In this document: in pieces, positions 54,301 through 62,786 of the stretch
How the letters are laid out: every line of letters starts with the position of its first letter
How positions within the stretch are numbered: position 1 is the first letter of the stretch
NCBI GenBank assembly: GCA_900753305.1
Contig: CAADYR010000068.1
Coordinates: 1 to 62,884, forward strand
From: Lachnospiraceae bacterium
Lineage (GTDB): Bacteria > Bacillota > Clostridia > Lachnospirales > Lachnospiraceae
Length of the DNA: 62,884 bases
Reading direction: 5' to 3'
Translations under genes and position numbers: made by a program
The notes under the pieces: generated by a model
Told to the model about the DNA's origin: nothing
Database searches by the model: none
What the model saw: the letters and a program-made list of their open reading frames with translations, nothing else

Positions 54301-54477
54301 TCCTTCTTCCCAGAGCCACAGATTCCATCCTTCATAATTGTCATCTGCACGACCCCCATAATGTACGATCAATGTCTTACCTGCAGCCTGTACCTGCATC
54401 CCAGGAACAAAACAGGTAAATACTGTCATAAGTATCATAAGAATACCCATGAATCCTGCTGTCATTCTTTTTCTCAC
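51328..54477 (-). CDS. pulA: Cell-surface type I pullulanase
   Basis: Secreted 1049-residue GH13 enzyme that cleaves alpha-1,6 links in pullulan and branched starch. Order: signal peptide (1-32), two starch-binding CBM41-like modules (about 35-135 and 155-270), a linking beta domain, CBM48 (about 370-455) and a GH13 barrel (about 480-885). Nucleophile Asp672 lies in GFRFDLMG, acid/base Glu701 in YGEGWTG, and transition-state Asp in ISCHDN. A C-terminal beta domain, a short linker and a membrane helix (about 1023-1044) with RRKK stop-transfer follow. No LPxTG, so anchoring is by the helix. Confidence 0.95.
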   Translation of the reverse strand: MRKRMTAGFMGILMILMTVFTCFVPGMQVQAAGKTLIVHYGGRADDNYEGWNLWLWEEGKDGQQVDFTDTDDYGQVAVYQTNRTPASIGFIVRLNQWEDKDIADDRFVTMDGDTVEIWLTSGEAEYATQAPDGATAYDLQALEEARLNVYEEADATKLNIHYYNFAQSYSKDTIEAYAWAGTEVGGSYPYVETDDYGAVFHVGLKPEDGVTTAGFKIIENGDADAAAEYEADLTKATDQTLDVYVVEGNPTFWYDKSEAVFEPVIATAAFKDTTSKEIALTVSRPLESDAADAFEVTDDEGNAYPVAQVEIVNDKEITLIMEEELALSKAYSVNRQGYEGCSVSMDKIIGSTYFDEELAYDGDDLGAVYTKEKTTFRIWAPTAVEVSLNLYEQGDGDNLMETIPMTADVKGTWVCEKTGDLNGVYYTYSVKIGNKVNEVVDLYARSAGVNGNRGEILDLEATNPDGFDADVRPAFSNATDAVIYELHIRDLSSDASSGIQNTGKFLGLTERGTKNSEGLSTGLDHILDLGVTHVQILPSYDYATVDETKLDTAQFNWGYDPKNYNVPEGSYSTDPYHGEVRVNEMKQMIQTLHENGIRVNMDVVYNHTYNLTDSWFQKTVPDYYYRKNGDNYSNGSGCGNETASERAMMRKYIVDSVVYWATEYHVDGFRFDLMGVHDLDTMKAVREALDQVDPSIMVYGEGWTGGESALPAAQQATKNHTYQLDRVGAFSDDIRDGIKGSVFDSLDKGFVSGKEGMEESIKFGVVAATPHPQVMISKNDKKSTNWSGQPGQSINYISCHDNLTFWDKLAISNADDSEADRVKMNKLGSAIILTSQGVSFMQAGEEMLRSKPNEKSESGFDENSYCSPDATNSIKWDNKGNVIDTYEYYKGLIAFRKAHSSLRMTTATDIQNTLTFMSGLDANVVAYTIKGEAQGETAQNIAVIYNGNPDAVTVNLPAGAWDICVNGEKAGCESLGTAEGSVTVEGISAMVLVQGDDTLGKAPAKDKQADTTVENTQQAKGGISTPVAILIAVLVIAVIVAVIIIRRKK

Positions 54478-54601
54478 GTTGTAATACCTCCCTCTGAATT
54501 ATCATCATGTTACCCACCTAGTATACCCCTCCTTTTCCATTTCGTCCATATAAAAATTTCGCTTTTTTTCGTAAAGTGTGACAATTTGTTAGGTGTATAC
54601 A

Positions 54602-54642
54602 AAAAGGGCATTCCCACTTTGTATAAAGTGTAGAATGCCTTT
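54602..54642. terminator. Bidirectional intrinsic terminator
   Basis: AAAAGGGCATTC pairs with GAATGCCTTTT, inner CACTTT/AAAGTG, A and T runs on each side. Ends the transglutaminase-like gene on the minus strand. Confidence 0.85.
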
Positions 54643-54654
54643 TATCAGCCTCTG

Positions 54655-56346
54655 CTATCTCATTGTAAAAGTATGTGTTACCTTGTAGGTTCCATCTGAC
54701 TGCATGGTTCCTGTCACATCCACTGTACAGCTTCCCATATGCTTTTCTACCAAAGCCCTAATCGCATAGCCTTCCTCGAAATCACCTTTTTCGTATGCTT
54801 TTACGATTTTTTTCCACAGTGTCTCATCTGATACTACATTGGTAAAAGTAACCGGATTGCTGTTACTGTCCAGAATATGCGACAGGCAATCTACATAATA
54901 GTCATCCAGCGCAGAAATCGTATCCGTGCTGCCGGCTGCATTGCTTACTGCATGTGCCGTGATCCTGGTCTGTGTGGCTGTTGTGCCGGTGGTCGTACTA
55001 TCACCTGTTGTGGTCTGACCCGTTGTAGTTGTATCAGGTGTGGTAGTCTGTGTCGTAGTAGTTGTTGTCGTAGTTGACTGCGCAGGTGTTGTGGTGGTAG
55101 TCTGCGTTGGTGTGACATATCCTACATAGACAATATCCTGCGTATTATTATCCTGTTTTGGCTGCTTATTCTCTTCCAGATTACGGTATTTGGTTCCATT
55201 GCAGGGAGGCAGATAAACAGAAAGCTCTCTCCTTACATGGTCTTTGGAATAATCTGCATCGGAACAGTTGAAATAATCATACGTGTTGGGATTGGTATCA
55301 TCCCAGGTCGTATCCACATTATAATATCCGTCATCCAACTTCACGATATTCCATGCATGGTTCTCTCCTGCATAACCTTCTACATAATAACAGGGAATAC
55401 CCAACTGCTGCATGATATACTGGAAAGCCCTCGCGTATCCTGCACATACCGTTCTTCCATTTACCAATGCACTGTATGCACTCTGGTTCACGGGTGCGTT
55501 CTTATCATATACAACAGAATCAAGAATCGCATCATGCACCGCTACTTCCTTATCATAATCTGTATATTTTCCATAGGTCTGATCCAGAATCTCCTTAGCG
55601 CCTGCCTCAAAAGCCGCCTTTGCCGTATCCATCTGTGTTGCGGTAATATTAAAAGACAGGTCGATCTCAGCAATGCTTCCATCCGGTGCATATTGATACC
55701 CATATGCTGTATTCATCCAGAACAGTTCCGGGTGATCATTGCATACTGCCATAAAAGCATTGCGAAGCTGAGCTGGTGAAACAGCCTCTACCGGTGCAAA
55801 GCTCTTCCTGAGATCCTGTGCATTGGCATAGATCTGACGGTACAGCGCCTTACCGGTATCATTAAGCATCTGGTAATACGGATATATCACCTCATCAAAG
55901 GTAAGTCCATCTCCTGTATTGCCCTTGCCTAATGTCTGCTTCAGCTCTTGTGCTTTATGATCTGTAATCTCAGTGCCTTTGCCCTCTACAACTTCCAGAC
56001 CATTTAAGCCTGATACTTTGCCAGGTACATTTATGGAATTCTCATCCGGCGCCTCATAGCCGCCTTCTCCTGATAGCTGTGTACTGATTCCATCATCCTG
56101 TGGAATCTGGGCAGCTACATTGATTACATCCGGTATATTCTGACTGGTGGATGTAGTTTGTGTTGGTAATGCTGATATATCTGCTGTTGTGGCTGCATCC
56201 GGCACTGCTGTTGTCTGCTCCTGCCCAGCCATGGAATTACCTAATTTTGCTGTTATATTCGGATTAAAATGGCATAGAAGAATAAAAAAAAGTATAAGCG
56301 CCAGCAAGCCACCAATCCCGTACAGCAGTTTCTCTACGATACGCAT
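54655..56346 (-). CDS. Transglutaminase-like surface protein
   Basis: One N-terminal membrane helix (about 6-26), a Thr/Gln-rich stalk and a transglutaminase-like core (about 205-340) follow. The catalytic residues are Cys in GRTVCAGYARAFQ, His in ENHAWNIV and Asp in NVDTTWDD. A Thr-rich spacer (about 375-430) and a C-terminal domain of unknown type complete it. Likely an extracytoplasmic cysteine protease or crosslinking enzyme acting on cell wall or protein. AGGAGG fits ATG 56346. It has its own structured leader and a TATAAT box near 56428. Confidence 0.85.
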   Translation of the reverse strand: MRIVEKLLYGIGGLLALILFFILLCHFNPNITAKLGNSMAGQEQTTAVPDAATTADISALPTQTTSTSQNIPDVINVAAQIPQDDGISTQLSGEGGYEAPDENSINVPGKVSGLNGLEVVEGKGTEITDHKAQELKQTLGKGNTGDGLTFDEVIYPYYQMLNDTGKALYRQIYANAQDLRKSFAPVEAVSPAQLRNAFMAVCNDHPELFWMNTAYGYQYAPDGSIAEIDLSFNITATQMDTAKAAFEAGAKEILDQTYGKYTDYDKEVAVHDAILDSVVYDKNAPVNQSAYSALVNGRTVCAGYARAFQYIMQQLGIPCYYVEGYAGENHAWNIVKLDDGYYNVDTTWDDTNPNTYDYFNCSDADYSKDHVRRELSVYLPPCNGTKYRNLEENKQPKQDNNTQDIVYVGYVTPTQTTTTTPAQSTTTTTTTTQTTTPDTTTTGQTTTGDSTTTGTTATQTRITAHAVSNAAGSTDTISALDDYYVDCLSHILDSNSNPVTFTNVVSDETLWKKIVKAYEKGDFEEGYAIRALVEKHMGSCTVDVTGTMQSDGTYKVTHTFTMR

Positions 56347-56359
56347 ATTGGTTCCTCCT

Positions 56360-56428
56360 TGTGTTCTTATACCCCCCCGGTATCTGAACAAGGCAACTGC
56401 GTCGCTCCTTCTCGGCAGTTACCTTTGT
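56360..56428 (-). promoter_or_regulatory. Structured leader RNA of the transglutaminase-like gene
   Basis: On the minus strand AAGGTAACTGC (11 bp, one G-U) pairs with GCAGTTGCCTT around a purine-rich loop CGAGAAGGAGCGAC. CTGAA/TTCAG brackets it, and a second hairpin ATACC-GGGG-GGTAT follows just before AGGAGG. Strong fold, no T tract: a candidate translational switch. I could not assign a known riboswitch class. Confidence 0.5.
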
Positions 56429-56553
56429 ATTTTCAGAATTATATATTTATTTAATACAATTATAGACTATTTTTCTTTTTTTGTCTATTTTTTATTGCTC
56501 CTTTTGCACGAGATTTTTTTGAGGGATTTTTTTGACTGGGTTTATTGGATCTG

Positions 56554-57621
56554 TTAATCTGACAGCATATCCTGTGTTACTACCGTAACAGGATGTTTTT
56601 TGCCGCCAATCATGACCTCTAAGACGGTATCATCATGAGTCAGTATTCCTTCCTGTATGTAAGTGAATTTCTCTGGTTCTTCTCCATTTTCCAGTTTGTT
56701 GATTACTTCCTGAACCATAGGTCCCTGAAGAGGGTCACATTCTCCAATACAGGATATTTTGTCTTCAAAAACGTACTGCATGGCATCCTTTTTCACACCG
56801 TCAAACGAAATCACCATGATTTCTCCGGCTGCAAGATTAGAGCCGGCTTTGCGTCCTGCTGCCTCAATGGCCTCTATGGCTCCGAAAGCTTCATTATCGT
56901 TTTCACAGTATACAACATTCAACTCCTTGTATGTAGCAAGCAAGGATATCATTACTTCTCTACCTTTAGTTTGCGTAAAGTCTCCTGTTACCTCTGCCAG
57001 CAAATCCCATCCGTTTTCTCTTGCCGCCTTAGCAAGTCCCTTAGTTCTTCCAATCTGTGCAGAAGCTCCTATCGTTCCCTGAATATTAGCAATGTGGATA
57101 TCCGATGGATTCATATTCTTTGCAATGATATATTCTCTGAGCCATTCTGTAACCATCTTGCCCTCTAACTCAAAATCTGAGCCCACCCAACAGGTAAAGA
57201 GCGATTCATCCTGTACATCTACTTGTCTGTCTAAAATAATTACCGGAATACCTGCATCTTTGGCTTCCTGCAATACAGTATCCCAGCCTGTTTCAGTCAC
57301 CGGAGCCAGTACAATATAGTCTACCTCCTGCTGAATAAAGGTCCGGATCGCCCGAATCTGATTAGACTGCTTTTGCTGTCCGTCCTCGAAGATTAATGTA
57401 TAGCCGTTTTCCGCAGTGAAGGTTCTTTTCATGGATTCTGTGTTAGCACTTCGCCAGTCGGATTCTGCACCCAATTGTGAAAAGCCAATTACAATCGGCT
57501 TTTTTGCCGGTGTTGTTTCTGCCGGTACAGTCTGGCTCTCCTTGCCACAGCCTGCAAGGCATAAGCTAAGTGCCAGAGCCATCCCTATTATATATCGTTT
57601 TATGGAATTTCCTTTTTTCAT
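56554..57621 (-). CDS. Sugar ABC transporter substrate-binding lipoprotein, second copy
   Basis: Lipobox LCLAGCG (Cys about 23) then a type-1 periplasmic-binding domain of the YtfQ/ribose-binding group: IGFSQLGAESDWRSANTESM, DYIVLAPVTETGWD, GRTKGLAKAARENG and YCENDNEAFGAIEA. It is paralogous to the protein at 61587-62642. A hairpin (57769-57810) and a probable promoter lie between it and the permease gene, so it can be expressed separately. ATG 57621 (MKKGN) precedes the signal peptide; 57648 is possible. Confidence 0.88.
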   Translation of the reverse strand: MKKGNSIKRYIIGMALALSLCLAGCGKESQTVPAETTPAKKPIVIGFSQLGAESDWRSANTESMKRTFTAENGYTLIFEDGQQKQSNQIRAIRTFIQQEVDYIVLAPVTETGWDTVLQEAKDAGIPVIILDRQVDVQDESLFTCWVGSDFELEGKMVTEWLREYIIAKNMNPSDIHIANIQGTIGASAQIGRTKGLAKAARENGWDLLAEVTGDFTQTKGREVMISLLATYKELNVVYCENDNEAFGAIEAIEAAGRKAGSNLAAGEIMVISFDGVKKDAMQYVFEDKISCIGECDPLQGPMVQEVINKLENGEEPEKFTYIQEGILTHDDTVLEVMIGGKKHPVTVVTQDMLSD

Positions 57622-57768
57622 ATTGGTTTTATCATCCTGTTCTGTCATTTTTGTTTTCGGTCCTATACTTTAACGGCATTCTTTTGCCAAATAATCCAAA
57701 CCCGCGAAAATTTCTTATATTTTACCACATTTTATACTTATACTGTTAATTATTTCCGGTGATATCCA

Positions 57769-57810
57769 AAAAAGAGTATGACTGTACAGTCTGCACAGCC
57801 ACGCTCTTTT
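57769..57810 (-). terminator. Terminator between permease and second binding-protein gene
   Basis: Minus strand AAAAGAG...CTGT pairs with ACAG...CTCTTTT, followed by T. Limits read-through from the transporter operon. Confidence 0.65.
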
Positions 57811-57842
57811 GTCTCATTTATTTGATTTATCTTCCTGTATCA

Positions 57843-58868
57843 TTATTTGCTCTGCAGCATTTTCTTTTTCCATGCAATTACCACACTCTGTACTACAAGG
57901 AACAGACACAGCATAGCTGCAATTGTAATACCTGTCCACCATGCCTGATCAAGACCTGCGGAAGACACAATGTTCTGAATAGTACTTAAGGAAAGTACAC
58001 CAAAAAATGAACCTATAATATTTCCGACTCCACCTGTTAACATGGTTCCTCCGATGATGGAAGAAGCAATTGCATTCATTTCCATACCTGTGGCATGTGA
58101 GGCTGAACCGGAGCCTACGTGCAGGAAATATACATAACCGCCAATTCCTGCCAGAAGTCCACAGATTAAATGGGAAAGAAATCTCGTTCTTTTTACATTA
58201 ATACCGAGCATCAGTGCGCTCTGTCTGTTACCACCGACTGCGTAAAAGCTTCTTCCAAGCTTCGTCCAGCGTAAAATACAAAACAGAACAATTACCGTAA
58301 TTAATGCAACAATAACTCCAATTTCCACATAAGCATTTACATACTTTCCAAGCTTATTGACAGAACCCATTCCCGGCACAATAACACGGGTCTCTTTTAA
58401 TGCTACAAATGCCTCATTTGCTACATTAAACGGTGCGCTGTTTACAATGGTCGTCATACCTCTTGCAAAGAACATACCTGCCAGTGTAACGATAAACGGC
58501 TGAATGTCCAAATAAGCTACCAGATAGCCCTGCACAGCACCAAAGGCAAGACCGATTGCTACTGCAATCAACATGGAAACAAATACATTTCCCTGATGAT
58601 AATCCAGATACACTGCACAGCACATACTGACAAGCGCCGTCACGCCACCAACCGAAATATCGATTCCACCTGTAATCATTACAATACTCATTCCACAGGA
58701 AAGAATAATCAGAGAAGCATTGGAATTTAAAATATTAAAAAAAGTCTGCGGTTTCAAAAAACCTTTTCCCTGAAACAAAATGGCTCCTATATACATAGCG
58801 AAGAATACGACAACGGTAATAATCAGCAGCAAGTTGGTATCAGACATTTTAGCTATTTTCTTTTTCAT
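57843..58868 (-). CDS. Sugar ABC transporter permease, YjfF-like
   Basis: The 341-residue BPD_transp_2 permease has eight to ten helices and GGIDISVGGVTALVSM (about 67-82), the signature of RbsC/YtfT/YjfF permeases. Its ATG overlaps the stop of the other permease by one base (TAATG). Forms a heteromeric channel for a sugar. Confidence 0.92.
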   Translation of the reverse strand: MKKKIAKMSDTNLLLIITVVVFFAMYIGAILFQGKGFLKPQTFFNILNSNASLIILSCGMSIVMITGGIDISVGGVTALVSMCCAVYLDYHQGNVFVSMLIAVAIGLAFGAVQGYLVAYLDIQPFIVTLAGMFFARGMTTIVNSAPFNVANEAFVALKETRVIVPGMGSVNKLGKYVNAYVEIGVIVALITVIVLFCILRWTKLGRSFYAVGGNRQSALMLGINVKRTRFLSHLICGLLAGIGGYVYFLHVGSGSASHATGMEMNAIASSIIGGTMLTGGVGNIIGSFFGVLSLSTIQNIVSSAGLDQAWWTGITIAAMLCLFLVVQSVVIAWKKKMLQSK

Positions 58869-59968
58869 TATGCTGCCTCCTTTCTTCCCATTCCTGTTTT
58901 CAGCTTCTTAAAGGTAGCAGAAAACCAGTCTCGAACTACCGGTGTACTGAGTACAACCAGTACAATAACTACAACTGCCTTATATGCAGAAAGTGCATCT
59001 GACTGAACGTTGAATTTGTATAACGTAGTTGTCAGGAACTGAATAACATAAGCACCAAGAATAGATGCTGCCATGTTAAACTTACCACCGCTTAGAGAAT
59101 TTCCTCCTAAGGCAACTGCTAAAATGGCATCCATTTCAATATCTTTTGCAATAACTGAATAGTTAATGGAAGACAGACGGCTTACCTTAATCAAGCCTGC
59201 TACTGCTACGCAAAGACCAAGAATAACAAAGGTCAAAAACTTGATAAAAGCGGGATTTAAGCCATTGAGTCTTGAGGAATTCTCATTGATTCCCACTGCC
59301 TGCGTATACAGACCAAGATTGGTAAACTTCATAACGAGCATGATCACTATTATGCAGGCTGCTACAATAAAGAATGGCGTAGGAATGGGGATTCCGGGAA
59401 TAAATCCGCCAAAATATGAGAATGTCGGATCACTAATGATCGGCAACTCATTATTATTAATCCACGCTGCAATAGAACGTCCTGCTGTAAACAGAATCAA
59501 TGTGGCAACCATTGGCTGAATTTTGAAATATGCAACCAAGATTCCATTAAAGGCTCCGCAAAGCATTCCTGCTACACATGCTACCAGAAAAGCTACAATA
59601 ATTGGTGCCTGCAGTGTATCGGGTCTTGAATTGGTTCCACACAAAACTCTCAAAATTACGCTTCCGGTAATGGCTATTGTAGCACCTACACTAATGTCCT
59701 GTCCCCCGGAAGCTGCAGTTACCAGAGTCATGCCAATTGCAAGAATAGCAAGTTCTGAACCATAATCCAGAATTGTCATCAGATATCCTGAAAGAACCGG
59801 GTCTCCTGCACTGTTATAGCCTAATGTAATTTTGTAAAAAGATGGATCTACAATCAGATTAAAAACTGCCAGAAGTATTAATGCTGCAATAGGGATAAAA
59901 ATCTGCTTATGAACCAATGTATTAAACAAATCAGCCGCTTTGGGTTTTTTCATTTCATTCGTTTTCAT
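58868..59968 (-). CDS. Sugar ABC transporter permease, YtfT-like
   Basis: The 366-residue permease has the SGGQDISVGATIAITG loop (about 83-98) and an N-terminal cytoplasmic tail. The start at 59968 lies one base past the ATPase stop, with GGAGG formed inside the ATPase's last codons; an in-frame TTG at 59989 is less likely. Partner of the following permease. Confidence 0.92.
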   Translation of the reverse strand: MKTNEMKKPKAADLFNTLVHKQIFIPIAALILLAVFNLIVDPSFYKITLGYNSAGDPVLSGYLMTILDYGSELAILAIGMTLVTAASGGQDISVGATIAITGSVILRVLCGTNSRPDTLQAPIIVAFLVACVAGMLCGAFNGILVAYFKIQPMVATLILFTAGRSIAAWINNNELPIISDPTFSYFGGFIPGIPIPTPFFIVAACIIVIMLVMKFTNLGLYTQAVGINENSSRLNGLNPAFIKFLTFVILGLCVAVAGLIKVSRLSSINYSVIAKDIEMDAILAVALGGNSLSGGKFNMAASILGAYVIQFLTTTLYKFNVQSDALSAYKAVVVIVLVVLSTPVVRDWFSATFKKLKTGMGRKEAA

Positions 59969-59969
59969 G

Positions 59970-61481
59970 CTATTTTTCACCTCCGGCAATTGTACTCATA
60001 ATCTTACTCTGTGTTAAGTCTTCTCCAGAAAGTTCTCCAACCACCTTGAGATCTCTCATAACGATTAGTCTTGAACAGGTACGAAGCATCTCATCCGTCT
60101 CCGAGGATATAAAGGTAACGCTCATTCCTTCGCTTGCAAGCTTTAATACCAGTTTTTGAATGTCTACCTTTGTACCTACGTCAATTCCTCTAGTTGGCTC
60201 ATCCAAAATTAAATATTCAGGATGTGTAAGCAACCATCTAGCAAGTATAACCTTTTGCTGATTTCCTCCGGATAATGATTTAATGGGAGTTTCCGCAGAT
60301 GCTGTCTTAATATCCAGCAATTTAATATACTCTTGTGCAAATTCCTCTTTTTCTGCCTTTGAGAAAGGTTTAAAGAATCCACGCAATACCTGCGCTGCCA
60401 GAATAATGTTATCCTTTACGGACAAATCTCCTATGATTCCGTCTCTCTTACGATCCTCTGGCAGATAGGCAATGCCGTTCTTCATAGCACTTAATGGACT
60501 TGTAATCTTTACTTCTTTTCCGTTCTTCTTTACAGTTCCTCCAAGCACCTTATCAGCACCAAAAATGGCACGGACACATTCACTTCGTCCTGAACCCAAT
60601 AGGCCGGTGAAGCCATTGACCTCTCCTTTTTTAATATAGAAATCAAATGGTTTGATTCCTGCATTACTGTAAAGACCTTTTGCTTCCAGCACAGGAACTG
60701 AATCATCTGTTATATTATTCTTACTGTCTCCTTTTATATCAGAAAGGTCATCCAGCTCTTTTCCAAGCATCTTAGATACCAGTTGTACTCTTGGAAGGTC
60801 TTTGATTTCATATTCTCCTACCAGTTTGCCGTCACGAAGAACTGTAATCCGGTCACATATTTCATAAACCTGATCCAGAAAGTGTGTCACAAATACGATT
60901 CCTACACCTCTTGATTTCAAGTCTCTCATTAATCCGAACAATTTCTCAACTTCATGTTCATCCAGCGAAGATGTTGGCTCATCCAGAATCAATACCTTAC
61001 ATTTCATATCTACTGCTCTGGCAATTGCTACCATCTGCTGTACTGCAATAGAGCAGCTTGCAAGCTGCTGTGATGCTTTTGCAGGAATATCAAGACTCTT
61101 TAATATTTTATCTGCATCCGCGTTCATTTTTTTCCAATTGGTCAGGGCGCTACTCTCCCGTCCGATGTACATATTCTCTGCAACGGACAGATTTGGACAA
61201 AGCGTAATCTCCTGATACACTGTACTGATTCCCAGCTTCTGTGCCTCTTGAGGCGAATGAATGGATACTGCTTTTTCTTTTCCTTTGATGAAAATCTGCC
61301 CTTCATCTTTGGTATAAACACCGGTCAGTACCTTGATCAGGGTAGACTTTCCGGCACCATTTTCTCCCATTAGTGCGTGAACTTCTCCCTCTCGAAGCGT
61401 AAAATCTACTCCCTGCAGGGCACGTACACCGGGGAAGCTTTTATGTATGTTTTTTACTTCTAATACCGTATTGTCTTTCAA
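59970..61481 (-). CDS. Sugar ABC transporter ATPase, two nucleotide-binding domains
   Basis: The RbsA/YtfR-type fused ATPase has a first Walker A GENGAGKST (about 38-46), a degenerate first signature (SCSIAVQQM), Walker B LILDEPTSSL, then a second half with GLLGSGRSE, LSGGNQQK and LILDEPTRG. The best start is the TTG at 61481 (LKDNTVLEV), ten bases after GGGGTG. The ATG at 61529 would lie inside the terminator hairpin. Confidence 0.92.
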   Translation of the reverse strand: MKDNTVLEVKNIHKSFPGVRALQGVDFTLREGEVHALMGENGAGKSTLIKVLTGVYTKDEGQIFIKGKEKAVSIHSPQEAQKLGISTVYQEITLCPNLSVAENMYIGRESSALTNWKKMNADADKILKSLDIPAKASQQLASCSIAVQQMVAIARAVDMKCKVLILDEPTSSLDEHEVEKLFGLMRDLKSRGVGIVFVTHFLDQVYEICDRITVLRDGKLVGEYEIKDLPRVQLVSKMLGKELDDLSDIKGDSKNNITDDSVPVLEAKGLYSNAGIKPFDFYIKKGEVNGFTGLLGSGRSECVRAIFGADKVLGGTVKKNGKEVKITSPLSAMKNGIAYLPEDRKRDGIIGDLSVKDNIILAAQVLRGFFKPFSKAEKEEFAQEYIKLLDIKTASAETPIKSLSGGNQQKVILARWLLTHPEYLILDEPTRGIDVGTKVDIQKLVLKLASEGMSVTFISSETDEMLRTCSRLIVMRDLKVVGELSGEDLTQSKIMSTIAGGEK

Positions 61482-61512
61482 TGTCTGTTCACCCCTATTT
61501 CTAATTTTCATT

Positions 61513-61563
61513 AAAAAAGTGCGGTGCATGCGTGCTATTTTCTTTTACGCTGCGCCGCACTTT
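61513..61563 (-). terminator. Attenuating terminator between binding protein and ATPase genes
   Basis: AAAGTGCGGCGC pairs with GCACCGCACTTT, one mismatch, then T6 on the minus strand. Such intra-operon terminators give more binding protein than membrane components. Confidence 0.85.
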
Positions 61564-61586
61564 CTTACTATTTTAAGTCAGCGGAC

Positions 61587-62642
61587 TTAAATACCATACT
61601 TGTCTACATCTTCCTGAGTAATAGTTGTCGCGTCGAAGCCCTTCTCCTCCATAATAATGGTCTTCTCTGCAATGCTTTCACCTGCTTCAATCTTCTTAAT
61701 GATTTCATCGATATAAGAAGCCTGGAAAGGATTACACTGTCCATCGTAGTTCCAATTCTGGTTTAACAGTTCTTCCAAAGCCCACTTGTTACAGTCAAAG
61801 CCCATTACAATAACGTCTTTGCCAACACCATGTGCGATATTCGCCTTGTCGAGTGCCGCTACAGCGCCCTTAGCCATGTCATCGTTTTCTGCATAGATTA
61901 CATTGAAGCTTTCACCGGAATCGATAACTGACTGTACAATCTGCTGTGCTTTTTCTGCGTTCCACTCTGCTGTCTGCTGTGTAACAAGTGTCCAACCATC
62001 GTTTGCTACTGCATCATCAAGAGCTCCTGTACGTCCCTGCTGTGCTGCGGAACCCATAACACCCTGTAAGTGGATAATCTTGTATTCGTCCAAGTTCTGT
62101 CCCTTTAACCATTCAACTGCTGTCTGGCCTTCTTTTGCCATGTCAGAAACAATAGAGGCTTCATAGAGGCTTTCATCTGCATCAATTGTACGGTCAAAAA
62201 GAATTACTCTGATTCCTGCATCCTGTGCATCTTTTAATACAGAATCCCAACCTGCTGTATCAGCGGCAGAGAGGAGAAGATAATCAACACCATCCTGAAT
62301 AAACTTCTGAGCTGCTGTAATCTGCTCATCATTCTTAAGGCTGTAAGCAAAAGAAGCTTCATATCCGTTTGCTTCTGTAAACATGTTCTTCATGTCCTTA
62401 TCGTTTGCTGTACGGTAACCGGATTCATTAGGGTCATTATTAATAATACCAACCTTAATCAGTTCCCCTGATGAACTTTCCTGTGCTGTTGATGTTGCTG
62501 TGTCTGATGAACTTTCCTGTGCTGTTGATGTTGCTGTGTCTGTTGAACCTGAGGATGCTGCCGTATCCTTGGATGCTCCGCATGCAGTAAGTCCAAGAAT
62601 CATAGCTGCTGTTAACATGGTTGCTAATAATTTTCTCTTCAT
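61587..62642 (-). CDS. Sugar ABC transporter substrate-binding lipoprotein, first copy
   Basis: Lipobox LGLTACGA (Cys about 21), a low-complexity linker with two copies of ATSTAQESSSDT, then a YtfQ-like type-1 periplasmic-binding domain: GYRTANDKDM, DYLLLSAADTAGWDS, GRTGALDDAVANDGW, IYAENDDMAKGAVAA, ending in the CNPFQASYID motif shared with galactofuranose-type binders. First gene of the transporter operon. The terminator-like repeat at 62662-62711 is just upstream of its GGGAGGG site. Confidence 0.92.
   Translation of the reverse strand: MKRKLLATMLTAAMILGLTACGASKDTAASSGSTDTATSTAQESSSDTATSTAQESSSGELIKVGIINNDPNESGYRTANDKDMKNMFTEANGYEASFAYSLKNDEQITAAQKFIQDGVDYLLLSAADTAGWDSVLKDAQDAGIRVILFDRTIDADESLYEASIVSDMAKEGQTAVEWLKGQNLDEYKIIHLQGVMGSAAQQGRTGALDDAVANDGWTLVTQQTAEWNAEKAQQIVQSVIDSGESFNVIYAENDDMAKGAVAALDKANIAHGVGKDVIVMGFDCNKWALEELLNQNWNYDGQCNPFQASYIDEIIKKIEAGESIAEKTIIMEEKGFDATTITQEDVDKYGI
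62470..62541. repeat. Two perfect 36-bp tandem repeats in the lipoprotein linker
   Basis: Positions 62470-62505 and 62506-62541 are identical. The unit keeps the reading frame and lengthens the spacer between lipid anchor and ligand domain by 12 residues per copy. Confidence 0.9.
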
Positions 62643-62661
62643 TGAAAACCCTCCCTAAAAA

Positions 62662-62711
62662 AATTTACTGTGTTTTGATGATATTATCTTATCTTCAAAA
62701 CACAGTAAATT
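62662..62711 (-). terminator. 17-bp perfect inverted repeat with T tract before the binding-protein gene
   Basis: AATTTACTGTGTTTTGA (62662-62678) and TCAAAACACAGTAAATT (62695-62711) are exact complements; on the minus strand TTTTTT follows. It lies 20 bases before the start codon. It either ends transcripts from the upstream kinase gene or works as a leader attenuator. Confidence 0.8.
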
Positions 62712-62786
62712 CCATGCATATACTTCTTACAAAAGTTTACTTTTTTATTTAGTTTCAATAAAAGTTTGTTTTTTTACGATTTTGGT

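Noticed and set aside
53875..54633. A 252-codon plus-strand frame opposite the pullulanase N-terminus
   Set aside because: Antisense to conserved CBM41 modules, Cys/Ile/His-rich composition and no initiation signals.
61482..61529. Upstream ATG start of the sugar ATPase
   Set aside because: It would put the intergenic terminator stem inside the coding region; TTG 61481 has a GGGGTG site and starts directly at the conserved domain.
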